From Neobacillus niacini (GTDB taxonomy: Bacteria > Bacillota > Bacilli > Bacillales > Cytobacillaceae), in the NCBI RefSeq assembly GCF_023715785.1, contig NZ_JAMBOX010000002.1, positions 248,001-312,000 on the forward strand: a stretch of DNA of 64,000 nucleotides, given 5' to 3'. The notes beneath the pieces are model-generated. The model was not told the origin of the DNA, did no database searches, and saw nothing but the letters and a program-made list of their open reading frames with translations. Shown here piece by piece: positions 35,539 through 45,554 of this stretch. Numbering within the stretch: the stretch's first letter is position 1; each line of letters opens with the position of its first letter. The position numbers and the translations under genes were made by a program.

Positions 35539-37179
35539 ATGAGTATTTTTATCGGTGGGGCCTGGGCCTATGCGAACGGCTCCTTGCATTTGGGCCATAT
35601 TTCAAGTTTGTTGCCTGGGGATATTCTCGCGAGATATTACCGCTTAAAGGGAGAAAAGGTGTTGTATGTTTCAGGAAGCGATTGTAATGGAACACCGATT
35701 ACAGTGAGGGCTAAACAAGAAGGTGTTTCTCCAAAAGTGATTGCAGACCGTTACCACAAAGAATTCGTGGATTGTTTTTCAAGATTAGGATTTTCATACG
35801 ATACTTATACAAGGACTGATACTGAACATCATCATAAAATCGTTCAGGAGATCTTTTTGGAGTTACTGGAAAATGGGCTGATTTACAAAAAAGAAATGGA
35901 ACAAACCTATTGTGACCATTGCCAGCAGTTTTTGCCTGACCGTTATGTGGAGGGGATTTGTCCGGTTTGCAAGGGACCTTCGCGCGGCGACCAATGCGAC
36001 CATTGTTCTACCATATTGGAGCCGCTTGATCTGCTCGAAAGAAAATGCAAACTTTGCGGTCATGAACCTACAGCCAAATTCACTGAGCATTTTTATTTTT
36101 CATTAAGCACATTTCAACATGTTTTGGAGAATTATACCGAGGAAGCAGCGGACAAAAATCTTTGGAGAGAGAATGCCATCTCCCTTACGAGACGCTATTT
36201 AAAAGAAGGGCTGCAGGATCGAGCGGTTTCAAGGGATTTGCCGATAGGGGTCAGCGTTCCCGTGCTTGGATATGAGGATAAGAAAATCTACGTTTGGATT
36301 GAGGCTGTGTCAGGCTACTATACAGCCAGCAAACTATGGGCGAAAGAAACAAATAGCGATGATTCACACTTTTGGAATTCTTCAGCAGAATCTTATTATG
36401 TTCACGGCAAAGACAATATCCCATTCCATTCGATTATTTGGCCAGGGATTCTTGCTAGTCTTGGAAAGGAGCCATTGCCGACGCATATCGTTTCAAACGA
36501 GTATTTGACGTTGGAAAAGAAGAAATTATCGACAAGCAAGAATTGGGCCGTTTGGGTTCCGGATATTTTGGAAAGATACGACCCGGACTCGATTCGCTAT
36601 TTCTTAACCATCAACGCACCAGAGAACCGAGATGCTGATTTTTCTTGGAAGGAATTCATTTATAGCCATAATAGCGAGTTATTAGGGGCTTACGGAAACT
36701 TCGTCAATCGGACTTTAAAATTTATTGAAAAGTCATTTGGTGGTGTTATTCCTGAAAAAGACATCACGACCACTATTCAGGATCAAGTGAATCGCCTCTA
36801 TGATGAAGTTGGCCATTGCATTGAAAAGGCTGCCTTCAAGCAAGGACTGGAAAAAGTATTTGAACTGGTTAGATTTTGTAACAAATACTTTGACGAACAA
36901 CAGCCTTGGAAACAAATAAAGAAGGATCCCGAGTCTTGCAAACAGACTCTGGCAGATTGTGTTTACCTTATTGCGAATATAGCTCAAGTCCTGACTCCAT
37001 TCCTGCCTTTTTCAAGCAGAAAAGTAAAGGAAATGATCACCACAACAGAAACAGAATGGAGGGCGTTTGTTGTTCCATCGCAGTGTTTGGCAAAAGTAGA
37101 ACCATTGTTTGAACGGATCGACCCAGTAAGGATAGAAGAAGAGCTTGAAAGATTAAAAAACCAATCGTGTTGTCTATAA
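35539..37179 (+). CDS. Methionyl-tRNA synthetase, second type
   Basis: Class I synthetase of 546 aa. HIGH is HLGH at residues 17-20, and KMSKS is KLSTS at 329-333 with Lys334 next. The zinc insertion holds four CxxC pairs (YCDHC, CPVC, CDHC, CKLC), the double-knuckle form of E. coli and archaeal enzymes rather than the usual single-zinc Bacillus MetS. It lacks the C-terminal tRNA-binding EMAP domain. Bacilli with two MetRS carry such a form (MetRS2), sometimes inhibitor-resistant. The T-box leader upstream is consistent with induced expression. Confidence 0.88.
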   Translation: MSIFIGGAWAYANGSLHLGHISSLLPGDILARYYRLKGEKVLYVSGSDCNGTPITVRAKQEGVSPKVIADRYHKEFVDCFSRLGFSYDTYTRTDTEHHHKIVQEIFLELLENGLIYKKEMEQTYCDHCQQFLPDRYVEGICPVCKGPSRGDQCDHCSTILEPLDLLERKCKLCGHEPTAKFTEHFYFSLSTFQHVLENYTEEAADKNLWRENAISLTRRYLKEGLQDRAVSRDLPIGVSVPVLGYEDKKIYVWIEAVSGYYTASKLWAKETNSDDSHFWNSSAESYYVHGKDNIPFHSIIWPGILASLGKEPLPTHIVSNEYLTLEKKKLSTSKNWAVWVPDILERYDPDSIRYFLTINAPENRDADFSWKEFIYSHNSELLGAYGNFVNRTLKFIEKSFGGVIPEKDITTTIQDQVNRLYDEVGHCIEKAAFKQGLEKVFELVRFCNKYFDEQQPWKQIKKDPESCKQTLADCVYLIANIAQVLTPFLPFSSRKVKEMITTTETEWRAFVVPSQCLAKVEPLFERIDPVRIEEELERLKNQSCCL

Positions 37180-37220
37180 GCGGGAAATGTAAGTTTTTTA
37201 AATTATATACATTTTTCCCC

Positions 37221-37251
37221 TTGACTTAGAGGTAACTCTAAGTTGTAGCAT
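37221..37251 (+). promoter_or_regulatory. MerR-type promoter with 19-bp spacer and dyad
   Basis: TTGACT (37221) and TAGCAT (37246) are 19 bp apart. Between them ACTTAGAG and CTCTAAGT form a perfect dyad around GTAA. This is the layout MerR proteins activate by untwisting. Confidence 0.75.
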
Positions 37252-37269
37252 GGGTACAGAGGTGATGTT

Positions 37270-37668
37270 ATGTACAGTATTTCAGAAGTATCAAGGGAAA
37301 CGGGATTTTCTCCTCATACCTTACGTTACTACGAAAAAATCGGTTTATTGTCAAATCTGGCCAGACATAATGGCAAACGAACATACTCGGAAGGAGATGT
37401 TCGTTTGCTACGGTTTATGAAAGTATTGAAAAATACGGGAATGTCTTTAGAGGATATTCAAGAATTTTTGCTGGACGGATGTATTTTGGAAAGTGAGGAT
37501 TCACAGCAAGTTAGAAGCACAAAAGTACAAAAAAGAATGAACATTTTACAAAAGCATTTACAGTCCTTGTTGCAGCAAAGGAAAGAAATTGAAATGGTCA
37601 TTAAACTGACAGAAGAAAAATTAGACATTTATCAAGAAATGTTCGAGGGGGACAAAGATGAAGAGTAA
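37270..37668 (+). CDS. MerR family regulator
   Basis: A 132-aa regulator: winged helix with MYSISEVSRETGFSPHTLRYYEKIGLL at 1-28, a middle linker and a coiled coil from about 85 to 125. No cysteine cluster for metal sensing is present near the C-terminus, so a drug or organic ligand, or redox signal, is more likely. A promoter with 19-bp spacing lies directly upstream, implying autoregulation. It overlaps the following EamA transporter gene by 11 bp and probably controls it. Confidence 0.88.
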   Translation: MYSISEVSRETGFSPHTLRYYEKIGLLSNLARHNGKRTYSEGDVRLLRFMKVLKNTGMSLEDIQEFLLDGCILESEDSQQVRSTKVQKRMNILQKHLQSLLQQRKEIEMVIKLTEEKLDIYQEMFEGDKDEE

Positions 37669-38617
37669 AGTGTATGCAATGTTACTTGGGTTTGCGGTCT
37701 TTACTGGTGCTACTTTCAATCTTACAAAATTCTCCCTCCATTATTTCTCTTCAGCAAGTGCAGCGGGGTGGAGGTTTGGTATCGCTGCCGTTTTGATGGT
37801 TCTCATTATTGGCATACAAAAGAATGTAAGATGGGACATCGCTAAAAAATATGCTGGAATATATGCCGTATTAGGGATTATAGGTGTTTTTGGCTTTAAT
37901 TCATTATTCTTTCTAGGGATGAAATATACCTCTCCTTTAAATGGAGCATTAATTATGGCCACAAATCCTTTGCTCACTACCATTTTAGCCTATTTCATTG
38001 TAAAAACACCGATTGCTAGAAGGCAGATAATAGGCATCATTTTAGCTCTCGTAGGTGTAATATTGGTATTAACTCAAGGTTCATTTGAAGTTCTAACTTC
38101 TCATTCAATATCTTTTGGAGACTGTCTTATCTTATTAGGAAATTTATGCTGGTCATTATACGGGGTATTGGGCAAAAAGTATTTAAGTCAAAGTTCTTCT
38201 ATGGAAACAACCACCTATACTATGATCATCGGTGCCATTTGTCTGCTTGTATTGTCCCTATTTTTACCGAGCACACAGCCTCTATCAGAAGTTACGTTCA
38301 CAGCTTGGGGAGCCATTTTATTTATGGCGATTTTCACCAGTGTGCTGGGTTATTTGTGGTGGAATAAAGGGATGGAAACGATAGGAGCAGCTAATACCTC
38401 GCTTTTCTTTAACTTAGTTCCTGTTGTAACAATGATGATCTCCATCATTACCGGAACGAGTGTGACCATTTCTCAAATAGCAGGAACGATTCTGGTGATC
38501 TTAGGGGTGTTATCTTCAACGGGTTTTTTGAAGTTAAAAAAAGGTCAAAAGCTTCTGTCACAGGATGTAAGGAGAAAGAAGCTAATCTCACAAAATCAAA
38601 TGAAGAATACGTTGTGA
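37658..38617 (+). CDS. EamA/DMT family transporter
   Basis: A 319-aa membrane protein with ten predicted helices in two EamA halves; the second half begins near GDCLILLGNLCWSLYGVLGKKY. DMT proteins export amino acids, purines or drugs, and some are importers. The start overlaps the MerR gene by 11 bp, so translation is coupled and regulation is likely shared. The basic C-terminal tail is cytosolic. Confidence 0.85.
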   Translation: MKSKVYAMLLGFAVFTGATFNLTKFSLHYFSSASAAGWRFGIAAVLMVLIIGIQKNVRWDIAKKYAGIYAVLGIIGVFGFNSLFFLGMKYTSPLNGALIMATNPLLTTILAYFIVKTPIARRQIIGIILALVGVILVLTQGSFEVLTSHSISFGDCLILLGNLCWSLYGVLGKKYLSQSSSMETTTYTMIIGAICLLVLSLFLPSTQPLSEVTFTAWGAILFMAIFTSVLGYLWWNKGMETIGAANTSLFFNLVPVVTMMISIITGTSVTISQIAGTILVILGVLSSTGFLKLKKGQKLLSQDVRRKKLISQNQMKNTL

Positions 38618-38732
38618 AAGACGATCATTCTTTAATCCTTTGAAAAAATAGTTAATTTGTCGCAGAAATCTTGTTCGAATTTTAGGTAATGCTTCATACA
38701 ATGAATTAAAAATATCGAGCAGGAGGTTTTGA

Positions 38733-39200
38733 ATGATTACGGCAAATTTGAACTCATTGCAATTTTTGGAAGGTTGGTTTGAAAACGACCCAGCCACAAG
38801 ACAAAGGACAGCATTTCCGCTCTATAAAAGCACTGGCACAACGAGTCTATCCGTTGTTTATTTCGAGATTGAACCCGGAAACAATCTCGGCACTCATTCA
38901 GATAGTGCTGAAGAAATCATTCTAGTTTTGGAAGGAAAAGCGGAAGCAACTGTCAACGATGAAATAGGACAATTAACCAAGGGTGAAATGGCTGTTATTC
39001 CTAAAATGGTTCCACACAATATCCGAAACATTGGTTCCGAAACCTTAAAAGTGGTCGGCTTTTTTTCAAGTCCATACGTTGCATCTACATTTGTTGAGCC
39101 ACTTATGCCGATTAATCAAAATGTTGTTGGCACTCCCCCTATTGAAAGTGAAAATCCAATGAGTTGGAATGAAATCTTTTGTAAAATAACCGGTCAATAA
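38733..39200 (+). CDS. Cupin-domain protein
   Basis: A 155-aa single-domain cupin. Motif 1 reads GNNLGTHSDSAEEIILVLEGKAE and motif 2 is VIPKMVPHNIRNIG, giving His/Glu/His ligands. The substrate is unknown; similar small cupins act as quercetinase-like or sensor proteins. AGGAGG at 38721-38726 precedes ATG. Confidence 0.8.
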   Translation: MITANLNSLQFLEGWFENDPATRQRTAFPLYKSTGTTSLSVVYFEIEPGNNLGTHSDSAEEIILVLEGKAEATVNDEIGQLTKGEMAVIPKMVPHNIRNIGSETLKVVGFFSSPYVASTFVEPLMPINQNVVGTPPIESENPMSWNEIFCKITGQ

Positions 39201-39301
39201 AATTAGTCAATTATGGTTGGCAGTAACACCATTCACTCCGGACACGTAGAGTGTGTTTCTCAGCTAGTTTTATAGGAAGGCAACTAACGGAGGGATATTA
39301 T

Positions 39302-40073
39302 TTGGTGCCTATTTTAGTAGAGTTAACAGAGGAAAAAATTAAAGAAGCCATTTGTAAGAACTTTGTGGACCAATGTGATATTTTACCAAAGGAACAAATT
39401 AGTGCGTACCAACAAGATGGGATGAGATGGTTCTCATCTTCTATACCAAACCCATTATTTAATCGAGTGGTGTCTACGAATTGTAGTGAAGAGGATTTGC
39501 CCCTGGTAGTTAATGATATTACGAATTATTATCAAGAAAAAAACCTGCCATTTATGTGGATGACTTGGTCGGCAGTAGATAAGCCTCACAACCTGAAAAA
39601 ATATCTAGAGGAAAATGGATTCGGATCTATTGGAACAATGCCAGGAATGGCATTAAAGTTAGAGGAGTTATCCGGGGAAACTACAAATATCCCAGGGCTA
39701 GAGGTCGAGAAAGTGAAAACAGAAGATGAGTTTAGTAGTTTTAATGAAGGTATTGAAAGAGGGCTTTGAAGCCACCGACGAAGTTGCAAATGGTTTTAGA
39801 ATAATTAATGAGGCCATTCTCAATCGACCTGAATATGGTACACATTTCTTAGCACGTTTAGATGGTGAGGTAGTAGCAGTATCTTCAGTCATTTATCTTG
39901 CTGGTGTTGCTGGAATATACAATGTAGCTACACTTGAAAAGGCTAGAGGCAAAGGAATAGGCACTGCCATTACCAAGCAGCCGCTATTTGAAGCTAAATC
40001 AAAAGGATATCAATTGGCGATACTCCACTCCAGTGATCTAGGATTCAATATATATAAAAATAATAAAACTTGA
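39302..40073 (+). pseudogene. GNAT acetyltransferase gene, frameshifted
   Basis: Two frames read as one GNAT protein. Part 1 starts TTG 39302 behind GGAGGG and runs to TGA 39767; part 2 continues in the next frame at about 39755, where GFEATDEVANGFRIINEAIL restores the family sequence and holds the acetyl-CoA loop RGKGIGTAIT. The crossover is about 39750-39767 (GAGGGCTTTGAAG). Part 2 stops early (IYKNNKT), short of the usual motif B end. Likely inactive unless a programmed shift occurs. Confidence 0.75.
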
Positions 40074-40136
40074 TCATCTTATGGCTATGATAGTAAATCA
40101 GCCTTTTCTTTTTTTAGTTGACAGATTTTAAGACAA

Positions 40137-40182
40137 AACACTCATGAATGCCGTTTACTAAGCATTAGTGGGTGTTTTTTTG
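40137..40182 (+). terminator. Intrinsic terminator
   Basis: AACACTCATGAATGC and GCATTAGTGGGTGTT arms and a T-run. Confidence 0.75.
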
Positions 40183-40343
40183 TGAATGAAAATGAACGTC
40201 CAGAAACCTAACCCCATAGGTAAAAATCCCTAAAAAAAATATATACATTTAATGACAAAAAGCGTATACTTTTTTCGTAAATAAAGGAAAACAAGCCATT
40301 AATTGGTGTTCCAAAGAGGGGTTTGTTAAAGGGGAGAAACTAG

Positions 40344-41663
40344 ATGGGAATGGTCTTGCTTATTTTAGCAGGGGTAATTGAGGTTGGGTTAGCGGTATAT
40401 AGCAACAAGACGAAATCCAATCAGAAGCGGTTAAGAAATTGGGTGCGGATTGGTAGTTTTGTTGTTTTTGCCGTGTTTGCAACGATTATGAAGTGGAGTT
40501 TAAGATGGGAGATTCCTGCCGCAGTGCTATTACTTTTTGGCATTATCGCAATTATTTCATTACTTAGAAACAAAGAAGAGAAAAAATATCGTCCTGTAGG
40601 CAACCTATTTAAGGCAGTTGGTGTGTGGGCGTTGATCGCTGTCGCTTTCTTGCCAGCATTAATTTTTCCACAGCACAAGGCAGTAGCAGTATCTGGTGAC
40701 CTCAAAATCGGTACAAAATTGTTTACATTAACGGATGAAAATCGAGTGGAAAGTTTCACGGATTCAGGCGAGAATCGAAAGGTCAATATTGAGTTTTGGT
40801 ATCCACAGAATGGAAGCGGGAAATATCCACTCATCGTCTTTTCTCACGGTGCGTTTGGCATTAAGACAAGCAATACGTCAACCTTTGAAAATCTGGCAAG
40901 TAACGGGTACGTCGTTGTTTCGATTGATCATCCCTACCACTCTTTGTATACGAAAGATGCGGATGGCCATATGACGTTGGCGGATCAATCGTTTACGAAG
41001 GAAATACAAGATGCGAATAATGGTGTTTATGATGAGGAGAAATCCTATGAGCTCGGGCAAAAATGGTTGAAATTGCGAACAGACGACATCAATTTTGTGA
41101 TCGATTCGATTAAGCAACAAGCAGGCGATCAGGCTGCGGATAAAGTGTATCAGTTAATCGACACTGATAAAATTGGTTTAATCGGCCATTCCTTAGGCGG
41201 AGCTGCAGCTGCCAAACTTGGCAGGGATCGAAATGACATTGCGGCGGTCATTAACCTGGATGCAGATTTGCTTGGTGAAGAGCTTGGCGTGAAGGATGGC
41301 AAGCCGGTCATAAATAAAGAAATCTATCCTGTTCCTTTATTCAGTATTTATACAGATACAATGAAGAGCTTAATGGACAGTGTCACGGACCCGGATGTTG
41401 TGCTTCCACAGCAGTATATCTCGGATACGGCTTCTGATGCCTATGAGGTTCATATTAAAGGAACCAATCACTTGAGTCTCACCGATTTACCAATTGTGTC
41501 ACCGTTTTTAGCAAATATGATCAATGGTTCAACCGAAAAGGGAAATGCCGAACAAACCGCGGATCAATACAAAGTGCTAAAAACGATGAATGGACTTGTC
41601 CTGAAATTCTTTAATAGTTACGTCAAGGGCGAAGGAAGTTTTAAAGCGTCCGAGACGTATTAG
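40344..41663 (+). CDS. Membrane-anchored alpha/beta hydrolase (PAF-acetylhydrolase-like)
   Basis: A 439-aa protein with four N-terminal hydrophobic helices (to about residue 110) followed by an extracytoplasmic or cytoplasmic alpha/beta hydrolase. The oxyanion loop is VFSHGAFG, the nucleophile elbow GHSLGGAAAA, and a late His lies in GTNHLSLTD; Asp candidates are between. The pattern fits the platelet-activating-factor acetylhydrolase isoform-II group, which cleaves short acyl esters. AAAGGGGAG precedes ATG 40344. Confidence 0.8.
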   Translation: MGMVLLILAGVIEVGLAVYSNKTKSNQKRLRNWVRIGSFVVFAVFATIMKWSLRWEIPAAVLLLFGIIAIISLLRNKEEKKYRPVGNLFKAVGVWALIAVAFLPALIFPQHKAVAVSGDLKIGTKLFTLTDENRVESFTDSGENRKVNIEFWYPQNGSGKYPLIVFSHGAFGIKTSNTSTFENLASNGYVVVSIDHPYHSLYTKDADGHMTLADQSFTKEIQDANNGVYDEEKSYELGQKWLKLRTDDINFVIDSIKQQAGDQAADKVYQLIDTDKIGLIGHSLGGAAAAKLGRDRNDIAAVINLDADLLGEELGVKDGKPVINKEIYPVPLFSIYTDTMKSLMDSVTDPDVVLPQQYISDTASDAYEVHIKGTNHLSLTDLPIVSPFLANMINGSTEKGNAEQTADQYKVLKTMNGLVLKFFNSYVKGEGSFKASETY

Positions 41664-41739
41664 TCAAAAAAGTGTAATGCCGGGAGGGTTTTGCTACTGC
41701 AAAATCCTTCATTTTTTATGAAGGGGGAGATGGACGGAT

Positions 41740-42615
41740 ATGAATCGAAGAATCGAGCGATATTTTGCAGAAGGGCTGGCAATAGAATATTCTATCGTCG
41801 GTGAAGGAGCGCCCATTTTAGTGATGCATGGGGGACATTCCAATTGTCACGAAGAATTTGGCTATAAAGCTTTAGTGGAGAATGGTTTCATGATCATAAC
41901 CCCGACTAGACCAGGATATGGCGGGACATCTAAGGAGATTGGAGAAAATCTATCAAAAGCATGTATGTATTATGCTAAATTACTAGACCATTTAAAGTTG
42001 GAAAAAGTTCACTTGCTCGGTATTTCTGCAGGGGGTGCCAGTGCGATTTATTTTGCTTCAAAATATCCAGACCTTGTTTGGTCGCTAACCTTGCAATCTG
42101 CTGTGACAAAAACATGGCTAACGCAGGAGGATAAAAAGTACAAAGCTGCAAGGCTGCTATTTCATCCTAGAGTTGAAAAGCTGACATGGCGTTTAATTTC
42201 ATCGATAAACAATGTTTTCCCAGGATTTATTTTTAAACAAATGTTTCCCTCCTTCAGTAATCTTAAGTATGCGGAAGCAAAGGAAAAGATCAATAAATCC
42301 GATGTCGAAGCGATTAGGAAGATGAATAATCGGCAGCGGTCAGGATATGGTTTCATGATTGACTTAGAACAGGTGAATGAACTTACAGACAATAACCTAA
42401 AAAGCATTACTTGTCCCACGTTAATTATGCATAGTAAATTTGATGGTTCCGTTCCAATAGACCATGCCTATTTTGCACACCAACAGATCGCTTCTTCAAA
42501 ACTTTGTCTGCTAGACTCATGGGGACATTTAATTTGGCTTGGTAACTCGTCTGATGAAACAGATGAAAAGATAAATACATTTCTGGGTTCTTATCTTTTG
42601 AATGCTGTTAAATAA
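41740..42615 (+). CDS. Alpha/beta hydrolase
   Basis: A 291-aa soluble hydrolase. The oxyanion region is VMHGGHSNC, the nucleophile Ser is in LLGISAGGASA, an acid candidate lies in HSKFDGSVP and the catalytic His in SWGHLIW. The substrate is unknown; it resembles small esterases and peptidase-like members. AGGGGGAGA precedes the ATG. It is 76 bp after another hydrolase gene and may be co-transcribed. Confidence 0.82.
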   Translation: MNRRIERYFAEGLAIEYSIVGEGAPILVMHGGHSNCHEEFGYKALVENGFMIITPTRPGYGGTSKEIGENLSKACMYYAKLLDHLKLEKVHLLGISAGGASAIYFASKYPDLVWSLTLQSAVTKTWLTQEDKKYKAARLLFHPRVEKLTWRLISSINNVFPGFIFKQMFPSFSNLKYAEAKEKINKSDVEAIRKMNNRQRSGYGFMIDLEQVNELTDNNLKSITCPTLIMHSKFDGSVPIDHAYFAHQQIASSKLCLLDSWGHLIWLGNSSDETDEKINTFLGSYLLNAVK

Positions 42616-42660
42616 GCTTAGTGGTTGTTTTTGGAGTGTATCTCGCAACTCGCAACTAAA

Positions 42661-42695
42661 TAAAAGAAAGGCAACTACCTTTTGGGCGTTGCCTT
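42661..42695 (-). terminator. Terminator on the minus strand
   Basis: AAGGCAAC pairs with GTTGCCTT; on the minus strand the T-run TTTCTTTT follows. It ends transcripts from the reductase/small-ORF side. Confidence 0.55.
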
Positions 42696-42753
42696 AATAT
42701 GTTTCCTGTTTTTGGGAAGATGATACTACAATTTCAGTCCTGGTAATTTTGAA

Positions 42754-42900
42754 TCATACTGGTGCTAAATCTTTTAATTGAGCTAGATTTTGAATGTTTT
42801 CTTTTGCATATAGATTTGCTGGCATTTTCAAAACTCTTTTTAACCATTTATTTTTATTATGTCTGTCTTCTCTATCTTCAGAAATCAAATTGTAAAGCAA
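42754..42900 (-). other. Possible small ORF or gene remnant downstream of the reductase
   Basis: The minus strand has a 48-codon frame from TTG 42900 to TGA 42754, basic and helical (KWLKRVLKMPANLYAKENIQNL). GGGGG is only 3 nt before the TTG, an unusually short spacing. No family was recognised; a truncated C-terminus of a lost gene is equally likely. Confidence 0.3.
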
Positions 42901-42907
42901 ATTCCCC

Positions 42908-43843
42908 CTACATCTTCTGCTGCATCCAATGTAATGTTTTCTGGATTCCTTTTGAATACGGCGTCCGTGGTACCGGCCCTATTTTTGCTTCGTACTTCTT
43001 CCCGCTCAAGATTACGGGGTTCTCTGTCAAGTACATCATCTCTACCAGCTCCCTCATGAAAGGCTGAAAGATTCCCATGAAGCGAATCATTGTTTTTGAC
43101 ACGGTTCTGATTGACTTTGTATATCCTGCTTCCTTTCGTAAAATCTCAATAATTTTTTCGCCCGTTATCGGATGCGCGGACGGAATGTTCCAATTTTGAT
43201 TGTACGTATCTTCGCGTGAAGCTAATTCCACCATCGCCTTTGCAGCGTCGAATGTAAAAATAAACTCACGAGCGATCTTGAGACCACCAACGAAATTTGC
43301 AGTTTTATGCTGAACTACGTTTTTGAGCGTTTCATGAAGGATTGTATTTTCCGCATTGGGTCCGTATACATCCGGTAAATGAACAATTAATGAAGGGACA
43401 CCGCTTCCTTTCAATCGATTTTCCATTGCAAGCCGGATTTTCCCTTTTTTTGTATGGGGCTCCTTCTTCGTCTCTTCATTGGCTTCAACGTGGGATTGCC
43501 TTCCATATGCATAAATATTATCGACTAGGGCAACTTTTGCTTGGTGCTTCTTTGCAGCCCGGATGACTATCTCGATGCATAAAGGATGCTTCTCCTCCCA
43601 TTCTGGATAAGGAAAGCTTACTGCATGAAAGATGACATCGACACCCTCAGATGCCTCGACAACGTCCTTTTCCACTAAGGCATCCCCCGGAAAAATGGTT
43701 ACCTTCGATTCCTCATGATAAAGAGCGTGTAACTTTTCTTTTCCCCTAGAAAAAGCAACCACCTCCAGACCTCGGCCAGCCAACTCACGAACTAATGCAT
43801 ACCCGATTCCACCTGATGCACCTAAGACTAGTGCTTTCTTCAT
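42908..43843 (-). CDS. NAD(P)-dependent epimerase/reductase (extended SDR)
   Basis: A 311-aa Rossmann-fold protein. The nucleotide loop is LVLGASGGIGYALV at residues 5-18; a Tyr-x3-Lys-like catalytic pattern is not obvious (YAYGRQSH), so an atypical-SDR reductase or isomerase is likely. ATG 43843 has AAAGGAGG 9 nt upstream; the ATG at 43852 abuts it. An operator TTGACCGCTGGTCAA sits in the promoter region, shared in type with the tetR gene. Both are on the minus strand, tetR upstream, so TetR likely represses this gene. Confidence 0.82.
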   Translation of the reverse strand: MKKALVLGASGGIGYALVRELAGRGLEVVAFSRGKEKLHALYHEESKVTIFPGDALVEKDVVEASEGVDVIFHAVSFPYPEWEEKHPLCIEIVIRAAKKHQAKVALVDNIYAYGRQSHVEANEETKKEPHTKKGKIRLAMENRLKGSGVPSLIVHLPDVYGPNAENTILHETLKNVVQHKTANFVGGLKIAREFIFTFDAAKAMVELASREDTYNQNWNIPSAHPITGEKIIEILRKEAGYTKSIRTVSKTMIRFMGIFQPFMRELVEMMYLTENPVILSGKKYEAKIGPVPRTPYSKGIQKTLHWMQQKM

Positions 43844-43865
43844 TAATAACATCCTCCTTTTTTAA

Positions 43866-43880
43866 TTGACCGCTGGTCAA
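43866..43880. promoter_or_regulatory. TetR-type operator O1
   Basis: TTGACCGCTGGTCAA is a perfect dyad with a GCT centre, in front of the reductase gene. Confidence 0.75.
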
Positions 43881-43925
43881 ACACTGCTAAAAAAATAAAG
43901 GGAAGCTCAAAACCGGCAAAATGAT

Positions 43926-44495
43926 TTAGTGCAATCCTTTTATGATAAATTGTACATGTGATTTAGCTGCCAGCTCCGCTTCATCAAAGCGTTCAACATA
44001 TCCACAGTAATGTGACACAAAGCCATGCAGCGCGATAAATGCCGACCAAACATCGATAATCTTCAGTTGTTTCGTAGATAAAGATTGGACCGTTTGGGCA
44101 AATTTTTGATAACAGAGGTTGGCTGCTTCCTGGGAAAGGCTATCCACCTCCGTATTCCTTACCATAAACATGATTTCATACTGACTTTGATGGTTTAATC
44201 CGAATTCAATAAAGCGAAGAAGCAGGTTAGAAAGCTTTGTAGCATCATCTTCAGGCCCTTGAATTGATTCTTCTATAAGATTGTTCAATATCGAAAAATC
44301 ATCTTCGACAATCGCATAAAACAGTTCTGCTTTATTTTTAAAATGGTAATAAATCGCACCGTGACTACAGCCTAGTTCCTTTGCTATATTCCGCATGGAA
44401 ACTTGTTGAAAACCTTTTTCGACAAACTTGGTCCGTGCTTTCTGTAAAATTAATTCTCTTGTCAGCTCTTGGGATGCTGTTTTGCGAGGGGACAT
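43926..44495 (-). CDS. TetR family repressor
   Basis: A 189-aa regulator. The N-terminal HTH reads VSMRNIAKELGCSHGAIYYHFKNK at about residues 34-57 and the C-terminal ligand domain is helical. AAAGGAG, 7 nt upstream, selects ATG 44495 over TTG 44501. The repeated operator before both its own gene and the reductase suggests autoregulation and control of an NAD(P)-linked detoxification step; the inducer is unknown. Confidence 0.88.
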   Translation of the reverse strand: MSPRKTASQELTRELILQKARTKFVEKGFQQVSMRNIAKELGCSHGAIYYHFKNKAELFYAIVEDDFSILNNLIEESIQGPEDDATKLSNLLLRFIEFGLNHQSQYEIMFMVRNTEVDSLSQEAANLCYQKFAQTVQSLSTKQLKIIDVWSAFIALHGFVSHYCGYVERFDEAELAAKSHVQFIIKGLH

Positions 44496-44511
44496 ATTCA
44501 AACTCCTTTAA

Positions 44512-44526
44512 TTGACCGCTGGTTAA
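44512..44526. promoter_or_regulatory. TetR-type operator O2
   Basis: TTGACCGCTGGTTAA matches O1 except one base in the right arm, directly before the tetR ribosome site. Confidence 0.7.
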
Positions 44527-44730
44527 TAATAAGCATAACACGTACTATTTCAAAATGGAAGTAATTTCTAATCGATACACCATTACTAATGAATCCAAGC
44601 TGTAAAAACAGGCAATCAATGAGCTGTCAGTTGCAGAGAGAAGAACCGAGACGGTACCACTGAGATTTTAGTCTTGTAGAAAATGTTATAATATAGAGTA
44701 TTATTTGTATTTCTTAATGGAGGCAGTTAA

Positions 44731-45015
44731 ATGGATTTATATAAAATTGCGGAGAATATAAATATTTTAAGTGACTTTCTTGGAAAAAAAGAGATAGATT
44801 CTTTGTCTAGTCGTGACTTGGAAGAAAAATACTATATTTCACAAGCGGATTTGCTGATTTTATTTGGAGGCAGTATTGGATACGGCCCTAACGGAAAAAA
44901 TTATATTGCTCATGTTGATATTCCTGTTTATGTTTTGAAAGCATATGATGAGTTAAAAGTTGAATATGGAAATTTGATAAGAGCTGCAAATCCTTTGTAC
45001 GCTTCAAAACAATAA
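44731..45015 (+). CDS. Hypothetical 94-aa protein, possible YdcF N-terminal fragment
   Basis: Residues 1-50 (AENINILSDFLGKKE... then ADLLILFGGSI) recall the start of YdcF/ElyC/SanA-type proteins, whose usual length is twice this. The tail after GGSIGYGPNG does not match that family, so it may be a truncated and re-tailed copy. GGAGG lies upstream. Low confidence in function. Confidence 0.5.
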   Translation: MDLYKIAENINILSDFLGKKEIDSLSSRDLEEKYYISQADLLILFGGSIGYGPNGKNYIAHVDIPVYVLKAYDELKVEYGNLIRAANPLYASKQ

Positions 45016-45054
45016 GCTGGAGGGTCCACACTGAATAGATAGGGGTGTTATCCA

Positions 45055-45528
45055 ATGGTGAGGAATGATTGGTGCATTGTTTTAGGAATGATTTGGACGA
45101 TTATTTTTTCGGGCATGAGTTTTTATTGGGCAATGGGAGGCATGCTTGGTGTTAGATCTCTAGGAGGGTCTATTTATCAGATGTCCCAAAACCCTTCCCC
45201 TTCATTCGTGATGATTGTATGGCTTACCGGTGTCATTAAATTACTTGGATTCCTATTTTTGTTGATGTTGCTTGTACAGTGGAAGAAGCCTATAATACCC
45301 CGTATTCTATAATTCGTTGCGAAAATGGTAGGGGCTTTATTGTTTTTATATGGATTTCTTAATTTTGTTACCATTACATTAAGTGCGCTAAATATCCTAG
45401 ATTTTGATTTAGATTCATATGCAACGTTTTGGAGGTTACTATTCTGGGAGCCATTTTGGATGATTGGTGGGGTTTTTTACCTTTATTCCATTAAAAGCAA
45501 TAAAACTTCATTGAAGGCACCTTCTTAA
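45055..45528 (+). pseudogene. DUF3995 membrane protein gene with an internal stop
   Basis: The frame from ATG 45055 reads a membrane protein with GMSFYWAMGG near residue 20, typical of DUF3995, but meets TAA at 45310-45312. The same frame reopens at once (FVAKMVGALLFLYGF) and runs to 45528, completing the four-helix protein. Only one nonsense change would restore it. The second half lacks a ribosome site. Confidence 0.75.
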
Positions 45529-45554
45529 TAGATAACATCAGAAAGGATGATAAT

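Noticed and set aside
44640..44670. T-box core on the minus strand (GTGGTACCG)
   Set aside because: Nine matching bases only, no Stem I, no following terminator, and the downstream gene is a TetR regulator.
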